Assembly (NCBI GenBank): GCA_947184155.2
Contig: CAMXCT020001096.1
Span: forward strand, 115,954-179,953
Length of the DNA: 64,000 nucleotides
From: Cladocopium goreaui
Taxonomy: Eukaryota; Sar; Dinophyceae; Suessiales; Symbiodiniaceae
Direction of reading: 5' to 3'
Position 1 is the first letter of the stretch, and every line of letters begins with the position of its first letter. The translations under genes and the position numbers were made by a program. The notes below the pieces were generated by a model. It ran no database searches. It had not been told where the DNA came from and worked only from the letters and a program-made list of their open reading frames with translations. Below are positions 12,406-22,026 of this stretch, piece after piece.

Positions 12406-12493
12406 GTGGTACATCCTCTCCTGAGCTTCGATCCTGTTCGCATTGAAGCGGTAGAGAACTCCGGTGCCGTGAAGATTCAAGGCGTGGCTCGTG
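12406..12493 (+). CDS. Candidate host exon just upstream of the copia insertion
   Basis: CTTCAG at 12400-12405 is followed in phase 0 by VVHPLLSFDPVRIEAVENSG and AVKIQGVAR, then a GTCACC donor-like site at 12494. Codon use is coding-like (many G/C third positions) in contrast to the flanks. One nucleotide is left over, which fits the two-nucleotide start of the candidate exon at 22027 on the far side of the retrotransposon. The intron would then carry the element. If the donor is wrong, the frame continues to a stop at 12516. No family is recognised. Confidence 0.5.
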
Positions 12494-12612
12494 GTCACCG
12501 TTGGGGCAGATTTTGACGACTCGGATGGAAGCAGAGTTGAAGGTGTTAGATGTTGTTTGAGGATGTATTCTGTATTATGTATAGACTGTATAGACTACAT
12601 TTGCAATGATAT

Positions 12613-12699
12613 AGTGAAGTTGTAAAGATGAATTCACATGTATCATATCCCTGGATCGCAGACGCGTCTTTAGGGTCAAAACACCAAGTGCTGCTGAAT
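12613..12699 (+). repeat. 5' LTR (87 bp)
   Basis: It is identical to 21791-21877 except at one site (T at 12629, C at 21807). That site is CpG in the 3' copy and TpG in the 5' copy, the change produced by deamination of methylated C. It is very short for an LTR and no TATA box or poly(A) signal is evident. Confidence 0.88.
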
Positions 12700-12700
12700 C

Positions 12701-12722
12701 TGGTAGCGGAGCTTCGTGCTCC
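12701..12722 (+). other. Primer-binding site (initiator-Met-like tRNA 3' end) with hairpin
   Basis: One base after the 5' LTR lies TGGTAGCGGAGC. This complements a tRNA ending GCTCCGCTACCA and resembles the TGGTA start typical of copia elements primed by initiator tRNA-Met. The 3' half overlaps a perfect 5-bp hairpin, GGAGC-TTCGT-GCTCC (12708-12722). The position relative to the LTR is what makes the call; the exact tRNA cannot be named from this window. Confidence 0.65.
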
Positions 12723-12757
12723 AGGGACCAAGGTAGCCACTCGGTCGTATCGTACCG

Positions 12758-15700
12758 TTGGCTGTTTGCATGTGCTTTGCTGGGCTTGCGCTTCTGGCAG
12801 AGCTCTTTGCGCGCTTCGCTATCCAGGTTCTTTTGCTGCTGCTTTGCACCACTGAGTATATCCAGGTCACTTGCTCGCCAGGCTGCTTCAGCACCCCTGT
12901 AGAGCTCTTTGGCACTTGCTTTAGCACCCCTGTGGAGCTCTTTGGCATTTGCTTGGACTTCCCCGTGAATAACACCCTCAATTCGAATAAGTTTCAAGAA
13001 ACTCAGTGCTGCAAGCATCAGTCATTTGAACCCAACACACATCAGTGGAATCACTACATCCTTGACGAGGAGTTTTGCATCCCTTGTTTTGTTGGAAGTA
13101 GTTCATCAGAAGTCTGCGATCCTATCATGACCACCGCAGGTGGACCTGCGCCTACGGGCATTCCATTATCTGAATACAGAAAGGATGTGCCGCCCGGCTG
13201 GATGCCAGGCATTCCTGATTACAGCCTGCGTCTGTACCTGGACCGTGTCCGTATGTGGTATCGGCTGTATGATGGACCGGACGAAACGGTTGGTCCTCTT
13301 CTTGCAGGAAGACTTGGCGGCAGGGCTCAGAAAATAGCCTTATCATTACGATTGCCTGATCCTCATGGAAATGTAGATGTTGGTGACGCTGCGTTGGTGA
13401 GATTAGCAGTTGATGAGGTAAGAGACCCAAACAATCCAGCCATGATCATTCAGCACCCCATTGTTTCTGGTGTTCAAGCTCTCTTCAACGCCTTGCGTGA
13501 TGCTTTTGGTGAAGGAGATCAGGTCCGCGCCACTCAATCTCTTGAGAGCTTCTTTGACTTTCGTCGTGGACGTCTCAGTCTAGCAGAATACAGTGCTGAG
13601 TGGACCATGCGAATGGAAGAAGCAATGGCGCATGCTGGCTTGGACATCAACAATGTTGCGAGAACCTTTTTGTACTTCAGAGGAAGCCAATTGCCACAAC
13701 GCCACATTGATGACATCCTTATGCAAATCCAAGGTGACCTCAATCGCTTCAACGATGCACGTGCTCTTGCTCTTCGTCTGGCACACCGCCAAGGTGTTGA
13801 TGCTGCCAACAACCACTATGAGCAGACTGAAGAGTACTACATTGGCGATGATGCATGGTCATCGGAAGATTGGCAGGGTTCCAACTATTGGCATGGAGAC
13901 TGGTACTATGAAGGAGATGACTATGACGATGGCTCTGGGCAGTACTACGAAGAATGGCCTGATGAATACTGGTCCGAAGAGCAGTGGCCAGAAGATCCCA
14001 CTTCACAACAACCGTCTTCTGAAACTGCCGGAGCTGAAGATCAAGAATACAACAAAGACCAGTCTCCCAATGTCAACTACAAGAAGAACCTTGGCATCGG
14101 ATGCACAGTTTGTGGTTCAAAATGGCATGAGGCTTCAGTTTGTCCCATGTCGAACTCCAGCTATGGCAAGGGCAAGTTCAAAGGCAAGAGCAAAGGAAAA
14201 GGCAAGTTTTGGAAAGGCAAAGGAAAAGGAAAACCTGGATGGTCTCGCGGCTTCTACCGTCGCCCTTGGAGTTCATGGAGAGGCAAAGGCAAGGGCTACG
14301 GCAAACACTATGTGGATGGAGAGGACTATGACGATTCCTATGCATGGAACTGGAACAATGACTATTTCATCAGTCGACAAGAACGAGATCGGCTGCAGCT
14401 TCATCATGCACGATCGGGTCTTCCTGCGGAGACATCACAACCCGATCTAACCATGTCATCAACTGCATCTCCTACCACAACTATGAATGAGCCGCGAGGA
14501 AGTGAAGAGGTACTTTCATTTGGAAACAAGACGTCTATGACAAGTGCCGCAGAGAACAAGACTTCTTTGCCGACCAAAACTTTGGCCTTTCCCATGTTCC
14601 ATGAACCCTCGACCATTTTTCATCAAGTTCGAGGTTCCAAGCGTCGAGGCCTACTTGTGGACCCTGGTGCCAGTGCAGGCATCATTGGGTCAGAAACACT
14701 CAGAGATATCCTCGACAACGTGGCCATGCTGAGAGACAAACCATCGATGGTTGAGTGGTCAGATCGATCCACATCAGTCACTGGAATCTCAGGTCAGAAT
14801 GACTCCACGCTGGCACATGTGACATTCCCTTTTCATCTTGGACCAGAACTCATGGGCACCTTTTCTGCAGATGTTCTTGGAAATGAAGGAAGCCTGTGTC
14901 CAGCTCTTCTGCCGAACCCATCTTTGCGGCGAATCCATGCTGGAGTGATGACAGAATGGTTTTCCAACGGAGATGGTCTGCTTGTCTACAAAGATCCCCT
15001 TAATGAGAAAGAGAACAAGATCCAAGCACTGAGGATTCTCTTGACAGACTCTGGTCACTATATTCTCCCAATTGATAACTCTCAAGAACCTGTTGATCAA
15101 CAAGAGCAAGTGAAGATCAACTTCTACTTACGATCCATTTTTCAACACTCATCAGAACATTGGAACGACATCCACAATGACATTCAATCAACTTTCAGCA
15201 CCAGCTCAACATCACCACAGGCGGCCCTGATGGAGCCTAAGCAGGGTGAAGCCACGACACTTGACAACAACCACAACAAGGACCGATGGGAGATTGACAC
15301 AGAGAATGGCAAGATTGTGAAGTTTCATACTCGTCCTCGCTTGGCCTTGTTTGTTCCTCAAGCAGACCATTGTCCAGTGCCCATTTCCCAACTGAGCAAG
15401 AAGCGAACAACCAAGATTCACTACCAAGATGGACACAGTGAAGAAAAGTCCGATCAGTGGTCTGATGACGGCAATGATCGACTTCTTCACGATCGTTGGA
15501 CAGGATCCACAACATTTGAGCTTGTTTCATGCAACAGGCCTGAACAATTTCAAATCCATGATGAAACAGATCAGATGTATCAAGACAGTGAGCTTGAATC
15601 TTATCAAGGTGACTTCTTTCCTCACCACATCACTGAAGACCACAAGAAACGCCTCATCAAACGCTATGCTGCTCTCCCAGAGATGTTCTATACAAAGACA

Positions 15701-18700
15701 CGCAGACCAGTGGTGCGCCCAGACAATGTGCGACAGTGGATGAAACAACATCGAAATCAAGGACGATATCATCTCTGGGAATTGTGCTCTGGTAGCGGTC
15801 GATTGTCTCTGATTGCCCTTCTCTGCGGACTCACTGTGATCTTTCCTGTTGACCTGCGATATGGCTGGGACATTGGCTATGGTCCACATCAAGCTCTACT
15901 ACGAGAAGTCCAGAAAACAATGGAGCCAGATGTCATGGTCATGGAGCCAACATGTAGGCCATGGTCAGTCTCATTCAATCGCAGCTCACCTGAGAAAGTT
16001 GAAGAAGAAAGAGAAGCAGAGAGACCATGTCTTCGTCACATACAAGAATCAGCACGAGAACAAGATCGCAAGAATCGAGGTTTTGTTGTCGAACACCCCT
16101 GGTCATCTCACATATGGCGAGACACAGAATATCCAGGGCACTGCACTCGAACCGACCAATGCAGATATGGCGCAGCTGATGAGAATGGTGAACCAGTGCT
16201 CAAACCCACTGGTCTTCAGGCCAACTTTGAACTACGATATTCATGCAGTTTGTGCAAAGGACATGGAGGCAAAAGACATGCTTGGCTGCAAGGTCAATAT
16301 CAAGGTATCAATCGAACTGCTCTTGCAGCGATGTATCCTGAAAGATTTTGCCGAGCAATTGTCAAGGACATCAAGCTCTTCTGCAGCCGCATTCATGCAG
16401 CTCATGTAGATGATCCTGAGATTGAGGAGCACTACTACACGTGTCCTCGCTGTAACCTGGGACGATGGGCCAGAGACTTTGAACAACACACCTTCATGCC
16501 TGGCGAATGCAGATATGGTCGGTGGCCACAGAATGAGAAACCCAAGACCATCAAGGAGCAGATTGCCGAACGTGAGAAGGATGCCAGCAAGACACCCTTG
16601 GATCTTTATCGCGATGACGCGGTGAACAATCGACGTCTTAGAGAGGCCAAGCTGAGCACCCTTCCTGAACTTCCTCTGAATGAAGAACATGGACAGATTC
16701 TGAAGCATTCACTATATCGAATCTTGGAGCTTTCAGTTCGGCATCAAGGAACCAACAAAAATGCCTATGTTTATTGGCTTGAAGATCCGATCATTCTGCA
16801 GTGGATGAAAATCATTTTTGCGCCAGTCATGAGAGTCTCTGGACTTTGTACCCATGTTCAGCCTTGGACGAAACCTTTGCCAACACCAACACTTCGAATT
16901 GAATCTGGATATCTGCGATTGATGCTGCGTGGACAGATGTGGAGTTGGAAGATGTTTCCAGTTGAAGACCTACGAGAGATGTCCAATCATCAATGGCATG
17001 AACCTACCGACATTGACATGGATTGGTTGGTCACGCTTTTTGGAACTGATCCACAAGAAGAAGCACCACCAGCTGCACCTTCTTCATCAAGCACACAGGC
17101 TAAGAAATATCAGAGCTCTCCTACTACTCCAACTACCAAGCGATCTCCTGGCACACCTTTGTCGAAGGCCTTGACTGGAGCTCCAAAGACACCAGCACCA
17201 GAAGAGCCTGATCCAATATTAGAGATTCTTGAAGAACCTCTGAAACCACCATATGCTGGAAATGAAGATCAGAAGACGGACTATGAACCCAGCATTGCCG
17301 ACTCCGATGCGTTGCAGAATCAAGCAGTAAATGGAGAAGAACATCAACATCAAACAGATGAAGAAGAGGCAGTGGAAGCGATTGACCAATCAGCCAAGGA
17401 AGAAATCATCAAGCCCACTTACGACTTTCGTCGTGTGTATCGAAAACTGCCAGCACTTGCATCATCAGATGAACAAGCTGCAAAGAGGTTACTTCTGGGA
17501 CTTCATGAACGTTTTTGGCATTGTCCAATCTCTGACTTTCGCAACATTCTTTCAAGATGTGGAATGCCACCAGAAGTACTTCGACTAGCACCAGAAGCAG
17601 TCTCCTCTTGCACAGTTTGTCGCAAGTTTGTCCGTGCAACAAGACGGCCACAGGTCAAGACTAGCCTTGCTTGTGATTTCAATGAATGCATCCAGGTGGA
17701 CATCTTTTACTTTCAGGGCGACATGTTCCTGATCATTGTGGACGAGGCGACACGGTTCAAGAGTGGTGGCATGTTGAAAAGCCGCGAGTTATCTTCCATC
17801 CTCAACTGTCTCATCAACAATTGGCTTCGCTTCTTTGGACCACCAAGAGAACTAGTGGCAGACCAAGAATCGTCCATTATGACTCAAGATGCTGGCGCTG
17901 AGATGGATCGCCTTCACATCGCAAGGAAACCCAAAGGAACAACCACTGGCCGTGAAGGAAAGAAACACACTGGAACAGGTCTTGTGGAGAAACACATTGA
18001 CCTGACCAAAAACAGCATGCTCAAGATCAAGGAGGAAGCTGCTCGATACAACATCATTGTGGAAAAGGAAGAGCTCCTATCAGAATCTTTGATGGCACAG
18101 AATAGCACTCTGAATTTTGGTGGATACACGCCAGCGATGTGTGTTTTCGGAGTGCTCCCTCGAGGATTCATGAACGTTGATGCGGTGAACATTGCAGTAG
18201 AAGGAGCTGATCCTACAACATCCACTTTTGAGCGAGCAGCACGTCTCAGGCAGATTGCTCTTGCTGCGTCACAGAGATCAATCATTGAGGACAGAATGCT
18301 TCGTGCAGGACGAACCAGACCTCAACACATTGACACGACAGCCATGATTCCAGGAATGACTGAAGTTGAAATTTTCAGAGAAGATCCTGCCAATGCCGGT
18401 CATGGTTGGAGAGGTCCAGCTCAACTTCTTGATCTGGATGAGAACAATGGGACTGTCATTGTCAAGTACCAAGGACGAGCATACTTGATGTCTATTCGAC
18501 ACATACGTCCATTTCGAGGTCATTTCTTTAATCAAGATGATCACGCAGTACAAGAGCAAGCACTGCACAGACTACAACACCTTGTTGATCATTGCACACC
18601 ATATCGCATGCATGCACGTGGCCAGATCTACATCAAGGACACCAACACCGGAGCAGAATCTTGGAAGAACTTTCCTGCAGATCTGAACATGCAGGAGGAT

Positions 18701-21700
18701 CAGGTGATACGGGATGCCAGCATGGTAGCAAAGTATTTCAACATGAATCTGTTTCATGGTGTTCGATATGGTAGAGCCTTGAAGTCAATCTATGTACCAA
18801 AGTATACCAAGGGCATTCTCATTTGTTGGCCTACGGGAACCAAAGATTGTGTGATGACCGAACATTTGACAGACCAGCACATCTCCATCAAGAAGGAAAT
18901 GCTGCGAGTTCTGGATGACATTAGCTCCATGTACCTGTATTGCTATGTTTTCTTTGAGGAAACCACTGGACCTATCAAATCGACATCAAGACAGCCACCA
19001 AGCAATGCAAGTACGTCAGCTCCCATGTCTCTTCCAGACATAGAGATGGATGAGCGAGATGGACATCATCGCACATCACTCAAACGAGACGGCCCAGAGA
19101 CCAGAACAGTGATCATTGGACAGGAACGTAAACGACAGAAGACACATTTTGCCATTTCCTTGGAAGAACTGCATTTGCGATCTTTGTGGTGGATGCTGCA
19201 GAGACCGATTCGAGTGAATTGGGACCCACTTTGTTTCTATGAGAACATGACTGTAGACAAGAATGAGTTCCTCAATAAGAATCACAACATGGTCCATCAC
19301 TCACAAGCTCTCTTCAGTCTTCCATGTAAGAAGCAAGCAGTTCTACATGTAGACATTCGAGAAGGACATGTTTTTCGTGTTGATGAAGATACACAAGTTC
19401 TCACAGATGAAGATCTTTGTCAACACTGGCATGAATTTGAAGTGGCAGATGAGGCTGAGTTGCGACAGTTCATACAGGAGAAAGCATTTACCAAAGTGCA
19501 CAAAACAAAGGTGACAGATGACATGGTAGTTGTGGATTGCACCTGGGTGCGCAAGTTCAAGCGGATGAGTGATGGCTCACGAAAAGCCACAAGTAGACTT
19601 TGCGCACGTGGTTTCTTAGATCCACAGAGATATGACATGCCTACCAGATCAACCACAGCCACTAGACTGTCACAACGTCTTGTCCTATCTATGTGCACTT
19701 TATACAACATGACCATGGAAAGTTGGGACATTTCCGGTGCTTTTCTCAAAGGTTTTTCATTTGAGCGTGTTCGACAGCTTCTCCAGCGAAAAGGCATTTC
19801 CACACCAGTTCGTGTTGTTGCAGTGGTTCCACCAGCAAACACATGGCGTCATTTGGCGAAATTTGACGCCTCATTTGCAGTTCCTGAGCATGAACTTGAT
19901 GAGTGGTTGCTGATTTGCGAAAAGCCAATATATGGATTGAATGATGCCCCTTTGGCATGGCAGTTGAACATTCATGATCATTTGGAAAGCCAAGAAGGAT
20001 GTCAATCAGTTTTGGATGAGAACCTATTTTTTTGGAAAGACAAAGGACTCACTGCACTTATCACGACACATGTTGATGATTTAGCTGTGTGTGCCAACCG
20101 TGCTTTCTTGGATCAACAGTACAAAGCTCTGACAGTCAAGTACGGCAAGGTATCACAAGAGAAGCTTCCCTTCTCACACTGTGGAAGCAGGTATAGCTCA
20201 ACCAACACTGGTCTTCGTATGGACCAATCAGATTTCTGTGCGAACCTCAAGGAAGTGCCAGTTGCGAACTCACTGAATGACGAGCGAGACCTCACCAAAG
20301 AGGAACAGTCAACATTGCGTTCGCAGTTGGGTGGCCTGTTATGGTTGGCGGCAACCAGACTGGATTTAGTTGCTGACATTGGTGTTCTTCAGAGCTACGT
20401 CACAAAGTCCAAGGTCAAACATCTCAAAGCAGCCAATTTGGTTGTGCAGAAGGCCAAGGATCCCAAGTTCAGAGATTTGGGTTTGGTCTATCAAAAGTTC
20501 AGGCCGGACTCAAAGTGGCGTTTGGCTTGTGTCCACGATGCCAGTGCGCCATCCAAACAGCGCGACTATGCACAGGAAGGAGTTTTGGTTTTACTGATTG
20601 AGGACAGACTTCCAGAGACGGCAGACTATGACATTGATGGTGAAAAGATTTCTGAAGAGACCTTTGGTGGCCGTGCTCATGTTCTTTGGAGTCAAGGCTC
20701 CAAATCAAAGCGGATATCGTATTCGACGTCGCATGGTGAGACGCTGGCGGCCATCAACGGTATGGAAACCTCTAGCTTGGTGACATTGAGAATCAGTGAG
20801 CTGATTTTGCCAGAGAAGAAGCCAAGCCTACAACGTTTAGCTGCATTGCAAGAAGGAGGACACGAAGAGCTGCCAATTGATCATTACACAGATTGCAGAG
20901 ATTTATTTGAGCTGGTGACAGGAAGTAAATCATTACCGCAAGATCGCTCTCAGAGAATTTACATTCTTGCTCTGAAAGAGGCTCGACTTTGCGGTCGAAT
21001 CAGATGGTTCTTTCTCATTCCAACGCAGTGGATGACATCAGACCCTCTCACTAAACCTATGCATTCTGGACCTTTGCTTCACCTTCTCTCCTCTGGGGTT
21101 GTGCAGTTTCGTAACGAAGGAAAACACATCATCTGTGGCAGGCGACTTCCAAAACTGGAGATTGACGACGAAACGAACTTAGAATATGAAGATACGCAGA
21201 TCACTCAAGCGCTGCTTCTGGCCTCGCATTGCTTGGTGCCCAAGAACTTCCGCTATACATTCTTTGCGTTGCTTTGCATGTTCTTGCTGCCGATGGCGAC
21301 ATCGAGCCCTATGACGTCGGGCTCAGGCAATGGCAGTTGCTCAGTGAGTGAGGAACCAACAGAACTTGGATGGAGTTCAGTTTTTGTGATTTTCATCGTT
21401 TTTGTGTCGAACTTTTTTGTGCTTTTGTTTTCATCTTGCTGTTTTTGCTGCTATCAACGTTGTTGCAATGGAACTCATAACTCCAAGAAATCCCTTCTAG
21501 ATGAACGAGTAGAATCCACTGTTAATCTTGGTGACCGTGCCCTGTTGAAGATCATTTCAGATCATGAACGTGAGATTGAAGTCCTAACGAGGACGATCAA
21601 ATGCCGAGATGAGGAGAATGAAACACTCAGGCTCCACGGCATAAATCACGATGTATGGATCACGCAAGGTGGTCACAAATGGCACCAGTCATCCAAGTGT

Positions 21701-21778
21701 GCTAGTGTTCGTAGCGCAAGTGCTTCAAAGAGATACGAGGCTTGCAAACACTGCACCCGTACAGGCGAGCCCAAATGA
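12758..21778 (+). CDS. Copia gag-pol polyprotein with methyltransferase-like insertion
   Basis: It encodes capsid and all replication enzymes as one 3006-residue frame. The first Met is at 12758, but residues 1-123 (with an 11-residue duplicated segment) look like leader, and Met124 (13127) is a better gag start. Order: gag about 124-350; CCHC knuckle C449-C452-H457-C462 beside a Gly/Lys-rich basic tract; aspartic protease with VDPGASAGIIG (D635); methyltransferase-like domain about 1000-1180 (ELCSGSGRLS at 1008, EPTCRPWS at 1063, EHPW at 1112); a CxxC...H...C cluster at 1229-1251; integrase zinc region, then D1648, D1702, E1744; reverse transcriptase WDISGAFLKG (D2324) and HVDDL (D2440, D2441); RNase H D2594, E2661, D2712, D2762. 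The tail has hydrophobic segments near 2833-2848 and 2873-2900, a charged coiled coil, and HKWHxxxxC...CKHC (2973-2999). All catalytic acids are present. It could be split by protease; no frameshift is needed. Confidence 0.93.
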   Translation: MAVCMCFAGLALLAELFARFAIQVLLLLLCTTEYIQVTCSPGCFSTPVELFGTCFSTPVELFGICLDFPVNNTLNSNKFQETQCCKHQSFEPNTHQWNHYILDEEFCIPCFVGSSSSEVCDPIMTTAGGPAPTGIPLSEYRKDVPPGWMPGIPDYSLRLYLDRVRMWYRLYDGPDETVGPLLAGRLGGRAQKIALSLRLPDPHGNVDVGDAALVRLAVDEVRDPNNPAMIIQHPIVSGVQALFNALRDAFGEGDQVRATQSLESFFDFRRGRLSLAEYSAEWTMRMEEAMAHAGLDINNVARTFLYFRGSQLPQRHIDDILMQIQGDLNRFNDARALALRLAHRQGVDAANNHYEQTEEYYIGDDAWSSEDWQGSNYWHGDWYYEGDDYDDGSGQYYEEWPDEYWSEEQWPEDPTSQQPSSETAGAEDQEYNKDQSPNVNYKKNLGIGCTVCGSKWHEASVCPMSNSSYGKGKFKGKSKGKGKFWKGKGKGKPGWSRGFYRRPWSSWRGKGKGYGKHYVDGEDYDDSYAWNWNNDYFISRQERDRLQLHHARSGLPAETSQPDLTMSSTASPTTTMNEPRGSEEVLSFGNKTSMTSAAENKTSLPTKTLAFPMFHEPSTIFHQVRGSKRRGLLVDPGASAGIIGSETLRDILDNVAMLRDKPSMVEWSDRSTSVTGISGQNDSTLAHVTFPFHLGPELMGTFSADVLGNEGSLCPALLPNPSLRRIHAGVMTEWFSNGDGLLVYKDPLNEKENKIQALRILLTDSGHYILPIDNSQEPVDQQEQVKINFYLRSIFQHSSEHWNDIHNDIQSTFSTSSTSPQAALMEPKQGEATTLDNNHNKDRWEIDTENGKIVKFHTRPRLALFVPQADHCPVPISQLSKKRTTKIHYQDGHSEEKSDQWSDDGNDRLLHDRWTGSTTFELVSCNRPEQFQIHDETDQMYQDSELESYQGDFFPHHITEDHKKRLIKRYAALPEMFYTKTRRPVVRPDNVRQWMKQHRNQGRYHLWELCSGSGRLSLIALLCGLTVIFPVDLRYGWDIGYGPHQALLREVQKTMEPDVMVMEPTCRPWSVSFNRSSPEKVEEEREAERPCLRHIQESAREQDRKNRGFVVEHPWSSHIWRDTEYPGHCTRTDQCRYGAADENGEPVLKPTGLQANFELRYSCSLCKGHGGKRHAWLQGQYQGINRTALAAMYPERFCRAIVKDIKLFCSRIHAAHVDDPEIEEHYYTCPRCNLGRWARDFEQHTFMPGECRYGRWPQNEKPKTIKEQIAEREKDASKTPLDLYRDDAVNNRRLREAKLSTLPELPLNEEHGQILKHSLYRILELSVRHQGTNKNAYVYWLEDPIILQWMKIIFAPVMRVSGLCTHVQPWTKPLPTPTLRIESGYLRLMLRGQMWSWKMFPVEDLREMSNHQWHEPTDIDMDWLVTLFGTDPQEEAPPAAPSSSSTQAKKYQSSPTTPTTKRSPGTPLSKALTGAPKTPAPEEPDPILEILEEPLKPPYAGNEDQKTDYEPSIADSDALQNQAVNGEEHQHQTDEEEAVEAIDQSAKEEIIKPTYDFRRVYRKLPALASSDEQAAKRLLLGLHERFWHCPISDFRNILSRCGMPPEVLRLAPEAVSSCTVCRKFVRATRRPQVKTSLACDFNECIQVDIFYFQGDMFLIIVDEATRFKSGGMLKSRELSSILNCLINNWLRFFGPPRELVADQESSIMTQDAGAEMDRLHIARKPKGTTTGREGKKHTGTGLVEKHIDLTKNSMLKIKEEAARYNIIVEKEELLSESLMAQNSTLNFGGYTPAMCVFGVLPRGFMNVDAVNIAVEGADPTTSTFERAARLRQIALAASQRSIIEDRMLRAGRTRPQHIDTTAMIPGMTEVEIFREDPANAGHGWRGPAQLLDLDENNGTVIVKYQGRAYLMSIRHIRPFRGHFFNQDDHAVQEQALHRLQHLVDHCTPYRMHARGQIYIKDTNTGAESWKNFPADLNMQEDQVIRDASMVAKYFNMNLFHGVRYGRALKSIYVPKYTKGILICWPTGTKDCVMTEHLTDQHISIKKEMLRVLDDISSMYLYCYVFFEETTGPIKSTSRQPPSNASTSAPMSLPDIEMDERDGHHRTSLKRDGPETRTVIIGQERKRQKTHFAISLEELHLRSLWWMLQRPIRVNWDPLCFYENMTVDKNEFLNKNHNMVHHSQALFSLPCKKQAVLHVDIREGHVFRVDEDTQVLTDEDLCQHWHEFEVADEAELRQFIQEKAFTKVHKTKVTDDMVVVDCTWVRKFKRMSDGSRKATSRLCARGFLDPQRYDMPTRSTTATRLSQRLVLSMCTLYNMTMESWDISGAFLKGFSFERVRQLLQRKGISTPVRVVAVVPPANTWRHLAKFDASFAVPEHELDEWLLICEKPIYGLNDAPLAWQLNIHDHLESQEGCQSVLDENLFFWKDKGLTALITTHVDDLAVCANRAFLDQQYKALTVKYGKVSQEKLPFSHCGSRYSSTNTGLRMDQSDFCANLKEVPVANSLNDERDLTKEEQSTLRSQLGGLLWLAATRLDLVADIGVLQSYVTKSKVKHLKAANLVVQKAKDPKFRDLGLVYQKFRPDSKWRLACVHDASAPSKQRDYAQEGVLVLLIEDRLPETADYDIDGEKISEETFGGRAHVLWSQGSKSKRISYSTSHGETLAAINGMETSSLVTLRISELILPEKKPSLQRLAALQEGGHEELPIDHYTDCRDLFELVTGSKSLPQDRSQRIYILALKEARLCGRIRWFFLIPTQWMTSDPLTKPMHSGPLLHLLSSGVVQFRNEGKHIICGRRLPKLEIDDETNLEYEDTQITQALLLASHCLVPKNFRYTFFALLCMFLLPMATSSPMTSGSGNGSCSVSEEPTELGWSSVFVIFIVFVSNFFVLLFSSCCFCCYQRCCNGTHNSKKSLLDERVESTVNLGDRALLKIISDHEREIEVLTRTIKCRDEENETLRLHGINHDVWITQGGHKWHQSSKCASVRSASASKRYEACKHCTRTGEPK

Positions 21779-21790
21779 AGCCATAAGCAG

Positions 21791-21877
21791 AGTGAAGTTG
21801 TAAAGACGAATTCACATGTATCATATCCCTGGATCGCAGACGCGTCTTTAGGGTCAAAACACCAAGTGCTGCTGAAT
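21791..21877 (+). repeat. 3' LTR (87 bp)
   Basis: This is a direct repeat of 12613-12699. It starts only 12 bases after the polyprotein stop, leaving almost no 3' untranslated sequence. The 12 bases (21779-21790) are not a convincing polypurine tract, so the plus-strand primer is unclear. Confidence 0.88.
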
Positions 21878-22026
21878 GATATATATATATATATATGTAT
21901 ATGTATATAATATGAGTATATTAGACACCCATGATTGTATTATGAATATACCGTATATGTAATACGGATGTAAACATATGCTCCCCACACCGGCGCAGAG
22001 TCCCGAGTTTTCCCGGCACCCCGCAG

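Larger units (their letters stand above)
12608..21882 (+). mobile_element. Complete Ty1/copia-type LTR retrotransposon
   Basis: Two 87-bp direct repeats (12613-12699 and 21791-21877) bound a single long ORF. The 5-bp sequence GATAT directly precedes the left repeat (12608-12612) and directly follows the right one (21878-21882), as expected of a copia target duplication. A tRNA-type primer-binding site starts at 12701. The domain order protease, integrase, reverse transcriptase, RNase H is the copia order. The LTRs do not carry the usual TG...CA termini: they begin AGTG and end GAAT. They are far shorter than typical copia LTRs. Only one base differs between the two LTRs and the ORF has no stop, so insertion is likely recent. 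Confidence 0.9.

Noticed and set aside
13593..14450. 285-codon frame overlapping the copia ORF, and other overlapping frames within 12758-21778
   Set aside because: Out-of-frame shadows of the polyprotein; no family resemblance, whereas the main frame carries all domains.
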